Source: Blastococcus sp.
Lineage (GTDB): Bacteria > Actinomycetota > Actinomycetes > Mycobacteriales > Geodermatophilaceae
Reading direction: 5' to 3'
Assembly: GCA_025965715.1 (NCBI GenBank)
Contig: JAOPWJ010000022.1
Location: forward strand, 1-57,029
DNA: 57,029 nt
In this document: one piece after another, positions 1 through 8,390 of the stretch
How the letters are laid out: the number at the start of each line of letters is the position of its first letter
Numbering within the stretch: position 1 is the stretch's first letter
Position numbers and translations under genes: made by a program
The notes under the pieces: model-generated
Seen by the model: only the letters and a program-made list of their open reading frames with translations
The model's database searches: none
What the model was told of the DNA's origin: nothing

Positions 1-1055
1 CCCTCGGCGCCGGGCGCGTAGAGAAGGTGCGCCTGCAGCTCGTTCTCCGGGTGCTCACCGGCCCAGCGCTCGACCAGGTCGGGGTTGGCGATGACGGGGC
101 GGCCCACGGCCACGGCGTCGGCGTGCGACGCCTCGATGAGGGCGATCGCCTCGTCGCGGGTGGTGATCGCGCCGAAACCACTGTTGGCGATCAGATGCCC
201 ACCGAAGCGCCGGCGCAGCTCCTGCACCAGCTCACCCGCGGGCTCCTCGTGCAGCACCGACAGGTAGGCGAGCCCGAGCGGGCGCAGCTGGTCCAGCAGG
301 GAGCCGTAGGTCGCCAGCACGTCGTCCCGGTCGGTCTCGAACACGTCCTGGATGTTGTGCTCGGGCGAGATGCGCAGCCCGACGCGGCCGGCGCCGACCG
401 CCTCGACGACCGCGGTCACGACCTCGACGACGAAGCGGGCCCGGTTCTCCGGCGACCCGCCGTAGACGTCATCGCGCTGGTTGGACGCCGGCGACAGGAA
501 CTCGTGCAGCAGGTAGCCGTTGGCACCGTGCACCTCGACGCCGTCCATGCCGGCCTCGATCGCGCGGCGGGAGGCGGCGACGATGTCCTGCAGCGCCGCG
601 CGGGCCTCCTCGGTGGTCAGCGCGTGCGGCACGGGATAGGCCTGCACGCCCTTCTCCGTGTGGCCGGCGCCGTCGATGGCGATGGCGCTCGGGCCGACGA
701 CCCGGCGCCCGCCGGTGACGTCGGGGTGGGTGACGCGGCCACCGTGCATCACCTGCAGGACGATCCGGCCGCCCCGCTCGTGGACGGCGGAGGCCACCCG
801 GCGCCAGCCCTCGGCCTGCTCATCGGTGACGATGCCCGGTTGGCCGACGAACGCCTGTGACTCGTGGTTGGGGTAGGTGCCCTCGGTGATGATCAGCCCG
901 ACGCCGGCACGCTGCCGGTAGTGCTCGACGACGAGGTCGCCGGGAACGCCGTTGGCACCGGAGCGCATCCGGGTGAGGGGCGCCATGACGACGCGGTTGG
1001 CAAGCTGGAGGTCGCCCAGGGCGACGGATGAGAACAGGTCCACGTCAGGTTCCAA
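1..1055 (-). CDS. Old Yellow Enzyme family NADH:flavin oxidoreductase (alkene reductase), C-terminus cut by window edge
   Basis: This FMN-dependent TIM-barrel ene-reductase probably reduces activated C=C bonds with NAD(P)H. The reverse-strand translation gives the family signature in order: LANRVVMAPLTRMRS near the N-terminus, IVLQVMHGGRVTHP, the catalytic pair in VHGANGYLLHEFLSP (His and Asn near residues 172 and 175 from the GTG), QRDDVYGGSPENR, and GRPVIANPDLVERW at the edge, where OYE proteins have only about 25-30 residues left. An in-frame TGA lies just upstream, so the start must be TTG at 1055 or GTG at 1043. Neither has a clear ribosome site. The substrate cannot be told from sequence. 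Confidence 0.9.
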   Translation of the reverse strand, partial: MEPDVDLFSSVALGDLQLANRVVMAPLTRMRSGANGVPGDLVVEHYRQRAGVGLIITEGTYPNHESQAFVGQPGIVTDEQAEGWRRVASAVHERGGRIVLQVMHGGRVTHPDVTGGRRVVGPSAIAIDGAGHTEKGVQAYPVPHALTTEEARAALQDIVAASRRAIEAGMDGVEVHGANGYLLHEFLSPASNQRDDVYGGSPENRARFVVEVVTAVVEAVGAGRVGLRISPEHNIQDVFETDRDDVLATYGSLLDQLRPLGLAYLSVLHEEPAGELVQELRRRFGGHLIANSGFGAITTRDEAIALIEASHADAVAVGRPVIANPDLVERWAGEHPENELQAHLLYAPGAE

Positions 1056-1217
1056 TGCGGACGGGCACGGCTCTCATTCCGGAACGCGATCGTCATCACC
1101 ACCAGGCGCCGTGAGCTACGCCGCTGTCGGCCCCGTCGAGGACCCGCTCGGGAGCACACCGGCAAGGCTGATCCATCGGTTCAGCGGGACGGCACCCGTC
1201 CAGGCCTGGACCACCGG

Positions 1218-1787
1218 TCAGGCAGCCGGCCGGTCGCGAGTGCGGGCCCCTGCCCGGACCTCCACGGCGGTCAGCAGCTCCCAGCGGATCGCCGTGCTGC
1301 CCGGCCCGACGACGAGCCAGTAGGCCGCGAACCGCCGCCGGGTCGCCGCGTCCATGGCGCGGACGCGGGTCTCGGAGCTCAGCGTCGTGCCGCCGTCCCC
1401 GGGGGTGAGCCGGAAGTCCATGCCGACCTTCACCCAGCCGGGCTCCGCCCACGCCCGCACACCGTCGGCGTCCAGGGCGGGCGGCTGATCGCCGCCCGCT
1501 ACCCGCCACGCCTGCAGTACGCCGCCGAACACCACCGAGGACGGCGGTTCCGACGACAGGACCGGGATCGGCACCAGCTCCACGAAGGGCCGGTTCGCCG
1601 ACATCCCCCGCCCCTTGCCCGCGAGCAGGACCGGCAGGAACCGAGCGGCACTCAGCAGCAGGGAGACGGGCAGTGCGGTCATCCGCAGGCGGTGCAGTTC
1701 CTCCCAGACCACGGACGGCGGAGCCGGGATCGTCCGCGCCTGCCGGGTGACGTACTGCGGCTCCGGGACGACGTCGTCGAGCTCCAT
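1218..1787 (-). CDS. SRPBCC-family hypothetical protein
   Basis: A 189-residue protein starting MELDDVVPEP. Its pattern suggests the START/polyketide-cyclase (SRPBCC) fold: an N-terminal strand (RTIPAPPSVVWEELHRLRM) and a C-terminal block with MDFRLTPGDGGTTLSSETRVRAMD, followed by a long helix (RRRFAAYWLVVGPGSTAIRWELL). This C-terminal pattern is common in actinobacterial SRPBCC proteins of unknown role that bind a hydrophobic ligand. The frame stays open far upstream, but that part lies antisense to the codon pattern of the neighbouring hydrolase, so the ATG at 1787 is preferred. Function unknown. Confidence 0.75.
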   Translation of the reverse strand: MELDDVVPEPQYVTRQARTIPAPPSVVWEELHRLRMTALPVSLLLSAARFLPVLLAGKGRGMSANRPFVELVPIPVLSSEPPSSVVFGGVLQAWRVAGGDQPPALDADGVRAWAEPGWVKVGMDFRLTPGDGGTTLSSETRVRAMDAATRRRFAAYWLVVGPGSTAIRWELLTAVEVRAGARTRDRPAA

Positions 1788-2023
1788 GCGGTCACTCTGC
1801 CCGCATCCGGGAGCCTTCGACCAGGTGAGAGTGGGCGATCGGCGGGGAGGGGTCGCCCCGCTGCTGTCCTGTCGGAACGCCGGCCGGCCGCATCCGCTCG
1901 TCGTGGCCGGCGCCGTCCTGCGACTCGTCGGCGTCCCGGCGCTCGTGGCCTGGCAGCACCGCGTCGCGCGCGTGGCCGCCTCGGCTGCGGACGCCGACGG
2001 AGTCACGGCGGCTGGCGGCCGGC

Positions 2024-3151
2024 TCAGCCGAGCGCGTCGTAGACGGCCCGCACGTAGGCCTCGCTGCGGACGGATCCGAGGACGCCGGGCGCCATCGCAT
2101 TCATCATGTAGCTGATCGTCAGTCGGCGGTCGAGGTCCATCACGACCAGCGAGCCGCCCCAGCCGCCCCAGAAGAAGGTGCGGCCCGGCGGCACGTAGGG
2201 CACGACCGGTGAGCCCAGGCAGTAGCCGATCCCGAACCGGAACGACTCGCGCAGCACCAGGTCGACGCCGTCGGACTGCTGCTGGAACACCAGGTCGATC
2301 GTGTCGGGCCTCAGCAGCCGCACCCCGCCGGCCTCGCCGCCGAGCGACATCACCCGGAGGACGTCGAGCACACCGCGGGCGTTCGAGTGCCCGTTCAGGG
2401 CACCGAGGTCCGCCTGCCGCCACTCCGGCGAGTTGGCCACCTTGACCGACGACCTCGGCCCGAAATACGTCTTGCCGCGTACCGACGCCGGGTCCGGCAG
2501 CGGCTCGTCGTCCGGCGGCGGGGCGACCACCGGAGCGATCCGGGCCCAGTCGGCTTCGCGCGCGCCGACCTGGAAGTCCGCTCCCAGGGGTCCCGCGATC
2601 TCGCGGTCCACGAAGGCCTTGAACGTCGTGTTGGTGATCCGCCGGATCACCTCGCCGACCAGGTGCCCCTGGTTCTTCGAGTGGTAGCCCGACGCCGTTC
2701 CCGGTTCCCACCACGGGCCCTGCGCGGCCAGCCGCTCGCACGCCGGCTCCCAGTCGTACATGTCACGGATCGAGAAGGGGGTCTCCCAGCCCGAGACGCC
2801 GGACGTGTGCGACATCAGGTGCCGCACCTCGACGTCCTTCTTGCCCCTGGCGCAGAACTCCGGCCAGTAGTCGCCGACCGGCGCGTGGAGGTCCAGTTCC
2901 CCGCGGTCGACCAGCATCAGCGCCGCCAGGTTGAGCACGCACTTCGTGGTCGACCAGACGTTGACGATGGTGTCCCGCGTCCAGGGCGTGGTCCGCTCGA
3001 CGTCGCGCCAGCCGCCCCACAGGTCGACCACGGTCGCCCCGTCCAGGTCGACCGCGACGGAGGCGCCGAGCTCGTCGCCGTCCAGCTGCCGGGCCAGCGC
3101 GTCTCGTACTCCGGCGAACCGGTCGTCGCAGCTGCCGTGCACCTCGGCCAC
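2024..3151 (-). CDS. Serine hydrolase of the class C beta-lactamase / esterase EstB family
   Basis: A 375-residue protein of the beta-lactamase superfamily (esterase or D-aminopeptidase type rather than a true lactamase). It has the catalytic SxxK tetrad STTK (Ser67, Lys70), the YxS/N motif YHS (Tyr156) and a C-terminal WGGWGG in place of the KTG/HxG triad, typical of EstB-like esterases. No signal peptide is visible, so it is probably cytoplasmic. The GTG start at 3151 is preceded by GAGGAGG at good spacing. It lies upstream of the SRPBCC gene on the same strand with a 236-base gap, so co-transcription is possible but not shown. The natural substrate is unknown. Confidence 0.88.
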   Translation of the reverse strand: MAEVHGSCDDRFAGVRDALARQLDGDELGASVAVDLDGATVVDLWGGWRDVERTTPWTRDTIVNVWSTTKCVLNLAALMLVDRGELDLHAPVGDYWPEFCARGKKDVEVRHLMSHTSGVSGWETPFSIRDMYDWEPACERLAAQGPWWEPGTASGYHSKNQGHLVGEVIRRITNTTFKAFVDREIAGPLGADFQVGAREADWARIAPVVAPPPDDEPLPDPASVRGKTYFGPRSSVKVANSPEWRQADLGALNGHSNARGVLDVLRVMSLGGEAGGVRLLRPDTIDLVFQQQSDGVDLVLRESFRFGIGYCLGSPVVPYVPPGRTFFWGGWGGSLVVMDLDRRLTISYMMNAMAPGVLGSVRSEAYVRAVYDALG

Positions 3152-3953
3152 AGGAACCTCCTCGTCGTCCGGACGGCGCCGTTGTCACCCACCGGTGGGA
3201 TCAGACCACGGCGCCGTCCCCCACACAGCCATCTCGCCGCTCGCCGGTCCGTCGCGCTACCACCGGATGCGCCGATGTCGCTCTCCTCGGACGTGCTGGC
3301 CGGCTGGACGTCGGCACCGCTCGCTCCCCGGCCGGGCTGGCGGGCGATCCCGCCCGACTCGAGCGAGGGCAGTCCGCACAGCGTCGGCGAGCGGGAGCGC
3401 GCCCTGCTCACCAGCGACCACGCCCGAGACACCTCGGCATCCCGCGAACGCCGCCCGCGCCGAGGTCTCGGCCTTCCTGAAGCGGCGGCGACCTCCCTTC
3501 CCCGGCTGGCGCGCCGGGTCACCGTCGCTCGGGTGTCGCCCGCGATCCCCGGCGGGACCGACCCGGCTCCAGATGATGTCGGTCCGCGGCTCCAGAGCGC
3601 CGAGGGCCCGCGCCTCGGGGCCGTCGTCCCGTCGACCGTCGTCGTGATGGGCGAACCGGCCGCGAGCGTCCAGCAGGTCAAGGCCACTCACGACGTCCAG
3701 CAACACGAACCGAAGCGGATGACCGACAACCGGCTCACTCACCCGGGAGGTCCCCAGCGGGGAAGGAGCCGCACCGCCGCGCGTTCGAGGAGGCGTGAAC
3801 GACCGGGTCTCGGTCGGGGGAGGCGTCTCCCCGTCGGGCAGCGCTCCTCGTATGGGACGACGAACACCGGGCGCCCTCATCGAGGGGCTAGCTCTCAAGA
3901 TCCCGGCCCAGGAGGCCGATGACCGGGGGAGACATCGTCGGAAAGAGGACCGC
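3152..3953. other. About 800 bases without a supported gene
   Basis: Several frames are open in this GC-rich stretch, but none has a recognisable domain, a convincing ribosome site and actinobacterial codon pattern together. The translations are Ser/Arg/Pro-rich and look like chance frames. The promoter and leader of the EAL gene must lie near the right end; GAAAGAGG at 3941-3948 is its ribosome site. The region may hold a decayed gene. Confidence 0.5.
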
Positions 3954-5180
3954 ATGGCCAAGAAGCGCTCGGACGCCGAGCGGCAGATCGCCGATCTGCT
4001 GCAGACGGCCAAGAAGTCGCTGCGGCTCAGTGTCGCCTTCCTGAGCCGGCTGGACGGAACCACCCAGCACCTCGAGGTGGTCGAGTCCTCGATCCCGTTC
4101 CTGTTCAAGGACGGGACCACCCAGCCGCAGAAGACCACGTTGTGCCAGGCCATCCTCGACGGCCGCCTGCCCGCGGTCCTCCCCGACGTGACCGCCTTTC
4201 CGGAGGCGATGAAGCTGCCGACCGCCCGGATACCCCGCATCCGCAGCTACGTGTCAGCGACGGTGGTGCTCAGCGACGGCGAGCTCTACGGCACCTTCTG
4301 CGCGTTCGGCCTGACCTCGGACAAGGAACTGAACGCGCGCGACAAGGCGCTGATGGACGTGCTCGCCTCGGCCGCCGCGGTGATCATCGAGCCCCAGGTG
4401 CGGGCGGAGCAGCGGCGCAGGGAGATCGAGGACCGGCTGTCCCCCGTCATCGACGGCGGCGGGCCGGTCGTGCTGCTGCAACCCATCGTCGACCTGGCCA
4501 CCGGCGACCGGGTGGGGTCCGAGGCGCTCAGCCGCTTCCCGGCCGCCTGGGGCATGGCCCCGGACGTCTGCTTCGCCGAGGCGCACAGCATCGGGCTCGG
4601 CCACGAGCTGGAGCTGCTCGCACTCGAGCGCGCCGCCGATCACCTGAGCCGGGTCGAGGGCTACGTCGCCATGAACGTCTCCCCCGCCACCGTCGTGACA
4701 CCGGAGTTCGGGGACCTGCTCAGCCGGATGCCCCTGCCCCGCGTGCTGCTGGAGCTGTCGGAGCACGACCAGGTCGAGGACTACGGCCAGTTGAGCTCCG
4801 CGCTGGCGCCCTTCCGCGCCGGCGGCCTGCGGCTGGCGATCGACGACGTCGGCGCAGGGTTTTCCTCCCTCCGGCACATCGTGGTCACCTCGCCCGACGT
4901 CATCAAGATCGACCGCAGCATCGTCACCGGGCTCAACAGCGACCCGGTCCGCGCCAAGCTCGTTCAGTCGCTGGTCGAGTTCGGCCATGGCTGCCGGGTG
5001 CGGGTGGTGGCCGAAGGCGTGGAGACGGCGGGCGAGGCGGCCGCGCTGCGCACGCTGGGCGTCGACTACGGGCAGGGCTGGCACTACGGCCGTCCCGGCC
5101 CGGCGGACGCCTTGAGCCCCGCAGCGACCGTACGGGTGCCCGTCTCCCGCCCCGCCGGGCGCGAGCTGCTGCGTTCCTGA
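3954..5180 (+). CDS. GAF-EAL cyclic-di-GMP phosphodiesterase
   Basis: A 408-residue soluble signalling protein with an N-terminal GAF-like sensor (about 20-145) and a complete C-terminal EAL domain (about 165-395) that should hydrolyse c-di-GMP to pGpG. The catalytic set is present: E190 in EALSR, N241 in MNVSP, E267 in LLELSE, D297/D298 in IDDVGAGFSS, K318 in VIKID, E354 in VVAEGVE and Q374 in GQGWHYGRP. No membrane segment or GGDEF domain is seen. The ATG at 3954 is preceded by GAAAGAGG. The stop is followed six bases later by a 17-bp perfect inverted repeat. The ligand sensed by the GAF domain is unknown. Confidence 0.93.
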   Translation: MAKKRSDAERQIADLLQTAKKSLRLSVAFLSRLDGTTQHLEVVESSIPFLFKDGTTQPQKTTLCQAILDGRLPAVLPDVTAFPEAMKLPTARIPRIRSYVSATVVLSDGELYGTFCAFGLTSDKELNARDKALMDVLASAAAVIIEPQVRAEQRRREIEDRLSPVIDGGGPVVLLQPIVDLATGDRVGSEALSRFPAAWGMAPDVCFAEAHSIGLGHELELLALERAADHLSRVEGYVAMNVSPATVVTPEFGDLLSRMPLPRVLLELSEHDQVEDYGQLSSALAPFRAGGLRLAIDDVGAGFSSLRHIVVTSPDVIKIDRSIVTGLNSDPVRAKLVQSLVEFGHGCRVRVVAEGVETAGEAAALRTLGVDYGQGWHYGRPGPADALSPAATVRVPVSRPAGRELLRS

Positions 5181-5186
5181 CCGGTT

Positions 5187-5229
5187 GCGGAGTGGATTCG
5201 TGCGGGTCACGTGCACGAATCCACTCCGC
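5187..5229. terminator. 17-bp perfect hairpin between convergent genes; copy 1 of the 39-bp hairpin family
   Basis: Left arm 5187-5203 and right arm 5213-5229 pair perfectly around a 9-base loop. It lies between the convergent EAL and GH13 genes, six bases after the EAL stop, so it can act in both directions. There is no U-tract. The core 5189-5227 is exactly 39 bp and shares arms and centre with the elements at 6699-6737 and 42343-42381. Confidence 0.75.
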
Positions 5230-5253
5230 CGGCCCGGCGTCGACCTGGGCTGA

Positions 5254-6591
5254 TCAGCCGGACAGCACCGCCCATCCCCCGGCGGGCAACTGCACCCGCG
5301 TCCAGGGCGACGACGGCTCAGACACCGTGGCGGACCCGGCGAGCACCTCGCCGGCCGACGAGACGGGGACGTCGGCCGGCGCGTGCCCGATGTTGAGGGC
5401 CACGACCAGCCGGCCCTCCTCGGCGACGACCTCGTACGACACCTGCTCGTTGGCCAGGTGCATGACATGGGTGCGCGCCTCGTGCAGCCAGCGGTGCCGG
5501 CGGCGAAGACCGATCAGTTCCTGGTGCAGCCGGTAGGTCGGCAAGCCGAGGGTGGAGAGCTCGTCGGGTCGGTCGGGGAAGGCCGGGCGGACGGCGTCGT
5601 CCCCACCGGCTCGGTCCTCCTTGATGCCGCGGAAGGCGTGCTCGTCGCCGGAGTAGATCGCCGGCGTCCCCGCGGTCGTCAGCAGCACGACGAGGGCGTG
5701 CGCCAGGTGCCGCTCATCGGTGAGCCGGCTGGCCAGGCGGGTGACGTCGTGGTTGCCGAGAAAGGTCAGCGGCACGAAGGTGTCGAGCAGCTCGCCGTGG
5801 CGGTGCAGCGCGTGCGCCAGCTCGAAGAAGTTGCGGTCGTTGAGCGAGCTCCAGATCGCCTTCCACAGCTCGTACTGCGTCACCGCATCGACGCCCGACT
5901 CCCGCACGAACGTGGCGTAGTCGCCGTGCAGCACCTCGCCCACCACGTACGCCTGCGGGTGCGCCTCACGGACCCTCGGCAGCACCGCGGCCCAGAACGA
6001 CGTCGGGACGGCGTAGGCCGCGTCGAGCCGCCAGCCATCGGCGCCCCGGTCCAGCCAGTGGTTCATCACAGTCACGACGTGGTCCACGACGGCAGGTTCG
6101 TCGTGGTTGAGCGCGACGAGAGCGCCGTGCCCCTCGAAGTCGGCGGCCCGGGGCTCCACACCGGGCGCCCACGGCCGTGGCCACGACAGCCGGAACCAGG
6201 ACGCCGTCGGCGCGGACGGGCCCTGCTCGAGCACCGCCCGGAACGCCGGGTGCGATCTGCCGACGTGGTTGAAGACGCCGTCGAGCAGCACCCGCAGTCC
6301 GCGGCTGTGCGCGGCGGCGATCAGGGCGTCGAAGTCGGCGTCCGTGCCCAGCCGGGGATCGATCCGCAGGTGGTCGACCGTGTCGTAGCCGTGCGTCTCG
6401 GACGCGAAGACCGGGCCGAGTGCGATGCCGGACGAGCCCAGCTCGACGGCGTAGCCGAGCCACGGCTCCAGCTTGCCCAGGCGCGGCGTGACGACGCCGT
6501 CCGGGGGAGTCTCGCGCTGCGCCCCCACGAACCCCAGCGGGTAGACGTGCCACCAGATCGCGTCGGTGACCCAGTCCGGGGGGTAGGGCAC
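5254..6591 (-). CDS. GH13 alpha-amylase-family glycoside hydrolase
   Basis: A 445-residue single-chain GH13 enzyme acting on alpha-glucans or oligosaccharides. All four conserved regions are visible: DGVFNH (Asp104), GWRLDAAY (nucleophile Asp190), GEVLHGDY (acid/base Glu219) and FLGNHDV (Asp282). There is a short C-terminal beta-domain (about 370-445) and no signal peptide, so it is probably intracellular. At 445 residues it is shorter than typical secreted amylases and lacks a carbohydrate-binding module. Its specificity (glucosidase, maltogenic enzyme or transglycosidase) cannot be settled. It stands alone, with no sugar transporter beside it. Confidence 0.92.
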   Translation of the reverse strand: MPYPPDWVTDAIWWHVYPLGFVGAQRETPPDGVVTPRLGKLEPWLGYAVELGSSGIALGPVFASETHGYDTVDHLRIDPRLGTDADFDALIAAAHSRGLRVLLDGVFNHVGRSHPAFRAVLEQGPSAPTASWFRLSWPRPWAPGVEPRAADFEGHGALVALNHDEPAVVDHVVTVMNHWLDRGADGWRLDAAYAVPTSFWAAVLPRVREAHPQAYVVGEVLHGDYATFVRESGVDAVTQYELWKAIWSSLNDRNFFELAHALHRHGELLDTFVPLTFLGNHDVTRLASRLTDERHLAHALVVLLTTAGTPAIYSGDEHAFRGIKEDRAGGDDAVRPAFPDRPDELSTLGLPTYRLHQELIGLRRRHRWLHEARTHVMHLANEQVSYEVVAEEGRLVVALNIGHAPADVPVSSAGEVLAGSATVSEPSSPWTRVQLPAGGWAVLSG

Positions 6592-6698
6592 CGAGCCTCC
6601 TGACGGCGCACGGCGGATACGAGGCGCCGACGCTACTGGGAAGTCGATCTCCGCCTGCCGTCAGGGTCGCCTGACGCCGGCCCTGACGACCGTCGACC

Positions 6699-6737
6699 GG
6701 AGTGGCTCGGGCGCGGTAACCGCTGCCGAGCCACTCC
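6699..6737 (-). terminator. Hairpin after the FAH-family gene; copy 2 of the 39-bp family
   Basis: Arms 6699-6710 and 6726-6737 are a perfect 12-bp inverted repeat, with a small inner GCGG/CCGC stem around TAAC-like centre bases. On the minus strand it begins one base after the TAG stop of the FAH-family gene, so it probably terminates the leftward catabolic operon before GH13. It has the same 39-bp length and GGAGTGG/CCACTCC ends as the elements at 5189 and 42343. Confidence 0.75.
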
Positions 6738-6738
6738 A

Positions 6739-7617
6739 CTAGGGGCGGGCGAGCCTCCGGGCGACGTCGATGGCCGCCACCGGGTTCGACAGCGTGCCGA
6801 TCCCCTCCACGCTGATCGCGACGACGTCGCCGTCGGCCAGGGTGAAGTCGAGCTCCGGCACGATGCCGGTGCCGGTCGAGAGGACGGCGCCCTCGGGGAA
6901 GTCCTGGGCCCTCGCCAGCCAAGCGATCAGCTCAGGAAGCTGCCGGCGCATCCGGGCCGTGCTCGTCGTCCCCTCGAACACCGTCGCACCGCCGCGGGTG
7001 ACGACGCAGGAGATGCCGAGCGCCATCGGGTCCGCCACCTCCCACGCCGGACGGATGCCCGGGGCGAGCGCGCAGCTGCCCGCGTAGACCTTGGCCTGCG
7101 GCAGGTAGAGCGGGTTCTCGCCCTCGATGTCGCGCGAGGAGACGTCGTCGCACACCGCGTAGCCGAAGACCTCTGCGCCCGCGGTCACGACGACGGCGAG
7201 TTCCGGCTCGGGCACTGTCACCGCGCAGTCGGGGCGGACCGCGATGGGGTCGCCGTCGGTGACCACGCGCCAGGCGACGGACTTGAAGAACAGCTCCGGG
7301 CGCTCGGCTGCGTACACCCGGCTGTAGACGTCCTGGACCTGGCTCTCCTCGACCCTGGCGTCCATCGACCGGCTGTAGGTGACCCCCGAGGCCCACACCT
7401 CGGTCAGCCCGTCGACCGGCGGCAGCAGCCGGACCTCGGCCACCGCGACCCCAGTCCCGCCCGACGCGGCCTCCACCTGCTGGCGGGCCTGCTCGAGCGG
7501 GAGCGCCAGCAGTGCTCCCATCGACTCCACGGCGGCGACCGGCCGAACCTCGCCGTCGGCGAGGACACCCACCCGGGCCGGCCCGTTCCCCGACCGGTAC
7601 CGGACGACGTGGCTCAC
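6739..7617 (-). CDS. Fumarylacetoacetate hydrolase-family protein, AraD1/KdaD-like
   Basis: A 292-residue FAH-fold protein and the last gene of the leftward catabolic operon. Metal-ligand and active-site blocks are visible: VPEPELAVVV and DDVSSRDIEGENPLYLPQAKVY, followed by GSCALAPGIRP. The SRD-IEGENPLYLPQAK block with ASGVTYSRSMDARVEES resembles, from memory, the AraD1/KdaD branch, which dehydrates 2-keto-3-deoxy sugar acids, rather than true fumarylacetoacetases. The GTG start at 7617 overlaps the crotonase TGA (GTGA), implying coupled translation. The exact reaction is an inference; another 2-oxo-acid hydrolase or decarboxylase is possible. Confidence 0.85.
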   Translation of the reverse strand: MSHVVRYRSGNGPARVGVLADGEVRPVAAVESMGALLALPLEQARQQVEAASGGTGVAVAEVRLLPPVDGLTEVWASGVTYSRSMDARVEESQVQDVYSRVYAAERPELFFKSVAWRVVTDGDPIAVRPDCAVTVPEPELAVVVTAGAEVFGYAVCDDVSSRDIEGENPLYLPQAKVYAGSCALAPGIRPAWEVADPMALGISCVVTRGGATVFEGTTSTARMRRQLPELIAWLARAQDFPEGAVLSTGTGIVPELDFTLADGDVVAISVEGIGTLSNPVAAIDVARRLARP

Positions 7618-8390
7618 CTGCCGGTCCAGGTGACGCTCTCCTTGGCGGCGAACGCGGCCACCGCGGCGTGGAAGTCGTCGCTGCCGAAGACGCGGCTGAC
7701 GATGTCGTCCCCGTTCGGCAGGTTGGCCCGCCGAATGCGGCGGACCGCCTCCTTGGCCGCCCACATGCTCAGCGGGGCGTGCCCGAGCAGCGTGGCGACG
7801 ACCCCGTCGGTGACGGCGTCGAGCTCGTCGTCGTCGCAGAGCTCGATGACGAAGCCCGCCGCGGCCGCCTCCTCACCCGACAGCAGCCGGGCGCGCAGCA
7901 GCAGGTCGAGCGTGACCGCCGGCCCCAGCTGGTTCAGCAGGAGCGAGTAGTTGTTCATCGACAGGCAGTTGCCCAGCGTGCGGGCGATCGGGATGCCGAA
8001 CCGGGCCGACCGGGCGGCCACCCGCAGGTCGCACACCGCGGCCAGGCCGAGCCCGCCACCGACGCAGAACCCCCGGACGGCGGCGACCGTCGGAACGTCC
8101 ACGTCCTCGAGCCGGTTGACGATCCGGGCGATCTTCTCCTCGTAGGCCACGCCGTCCTCACCGCGGGTGAAGGCGGCGAACTGGCCGATGTCGGTGCCGG
8201 CGACGAAGGCCTTGTCACCGGCACCCTTGAGCACCATCACCCGGATCTCGTCGTCGGCGTCGGCCCGCTCGCAGGCGTCGTAGAGGGCCTCGTACATCCC
8301 CCACGTCATGGCGTTGCGCTGCCGCGGGCGGTTGAACGTGACCGTGAGGACGCCACCCTCCTGGTCGACGAGCAGCTCCGAGTCATCCAT
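7614..8390 (-). CDS. Enoyl-CoA hydratase/isomerase (crotonase) family protein lacking both usual catalytic glutamates
   Basis: A 258-residue crotonase-fold protein. The CoA/oxyanion loops are present (AFVAGTDIGQF, and GFCVGGGLGLAAVCDLRVA near 107-125), and the C-terminal helix block MWAAKEAVRRIRR fits. The two glutamates of classical hydratases are missing: GGGCEL is GGGLGL here, and the FGxPEIxLG block reads FGIPIARTLG. A different reaction such as isomerisation, hydrolysis, decarboxylation or C-C cleavage is therefore likely. ATG 8390 has GAGGAG upstream and overlaps the tctA end by eight bases, so the gene is in the transporter operon. Confidence 0.88.
   Translation of the reverse strand: MDDSELLVDQEGGVLTVTFNRPRQRNAMTWGMYEALYDACERADADDEIRVMVLKGAGDKAFVAGTDIGQFAAFTRGEDGVAYEEKIARIVNRLEDVDVPTVAAVRGFCVGGGLGLAAVCDLRVAARSARFGIPIARTLGNCLSMNNYSLLLNQLGPAVTLDLLLRARLLSGEEAAAAGFVIELCDDDELDAVTDGVVATLLGHAPLSMWAAKEAVRRIRRANLPNGDDIVSRVFGSDDFHAAVAAFAAKESVTWTGR

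Noticed and set aside
27-860. Plus-strand gene at the left edge
   Set aside because: The opposite strand gives an unmistakable Old Yellow Enzyme over the same bases.
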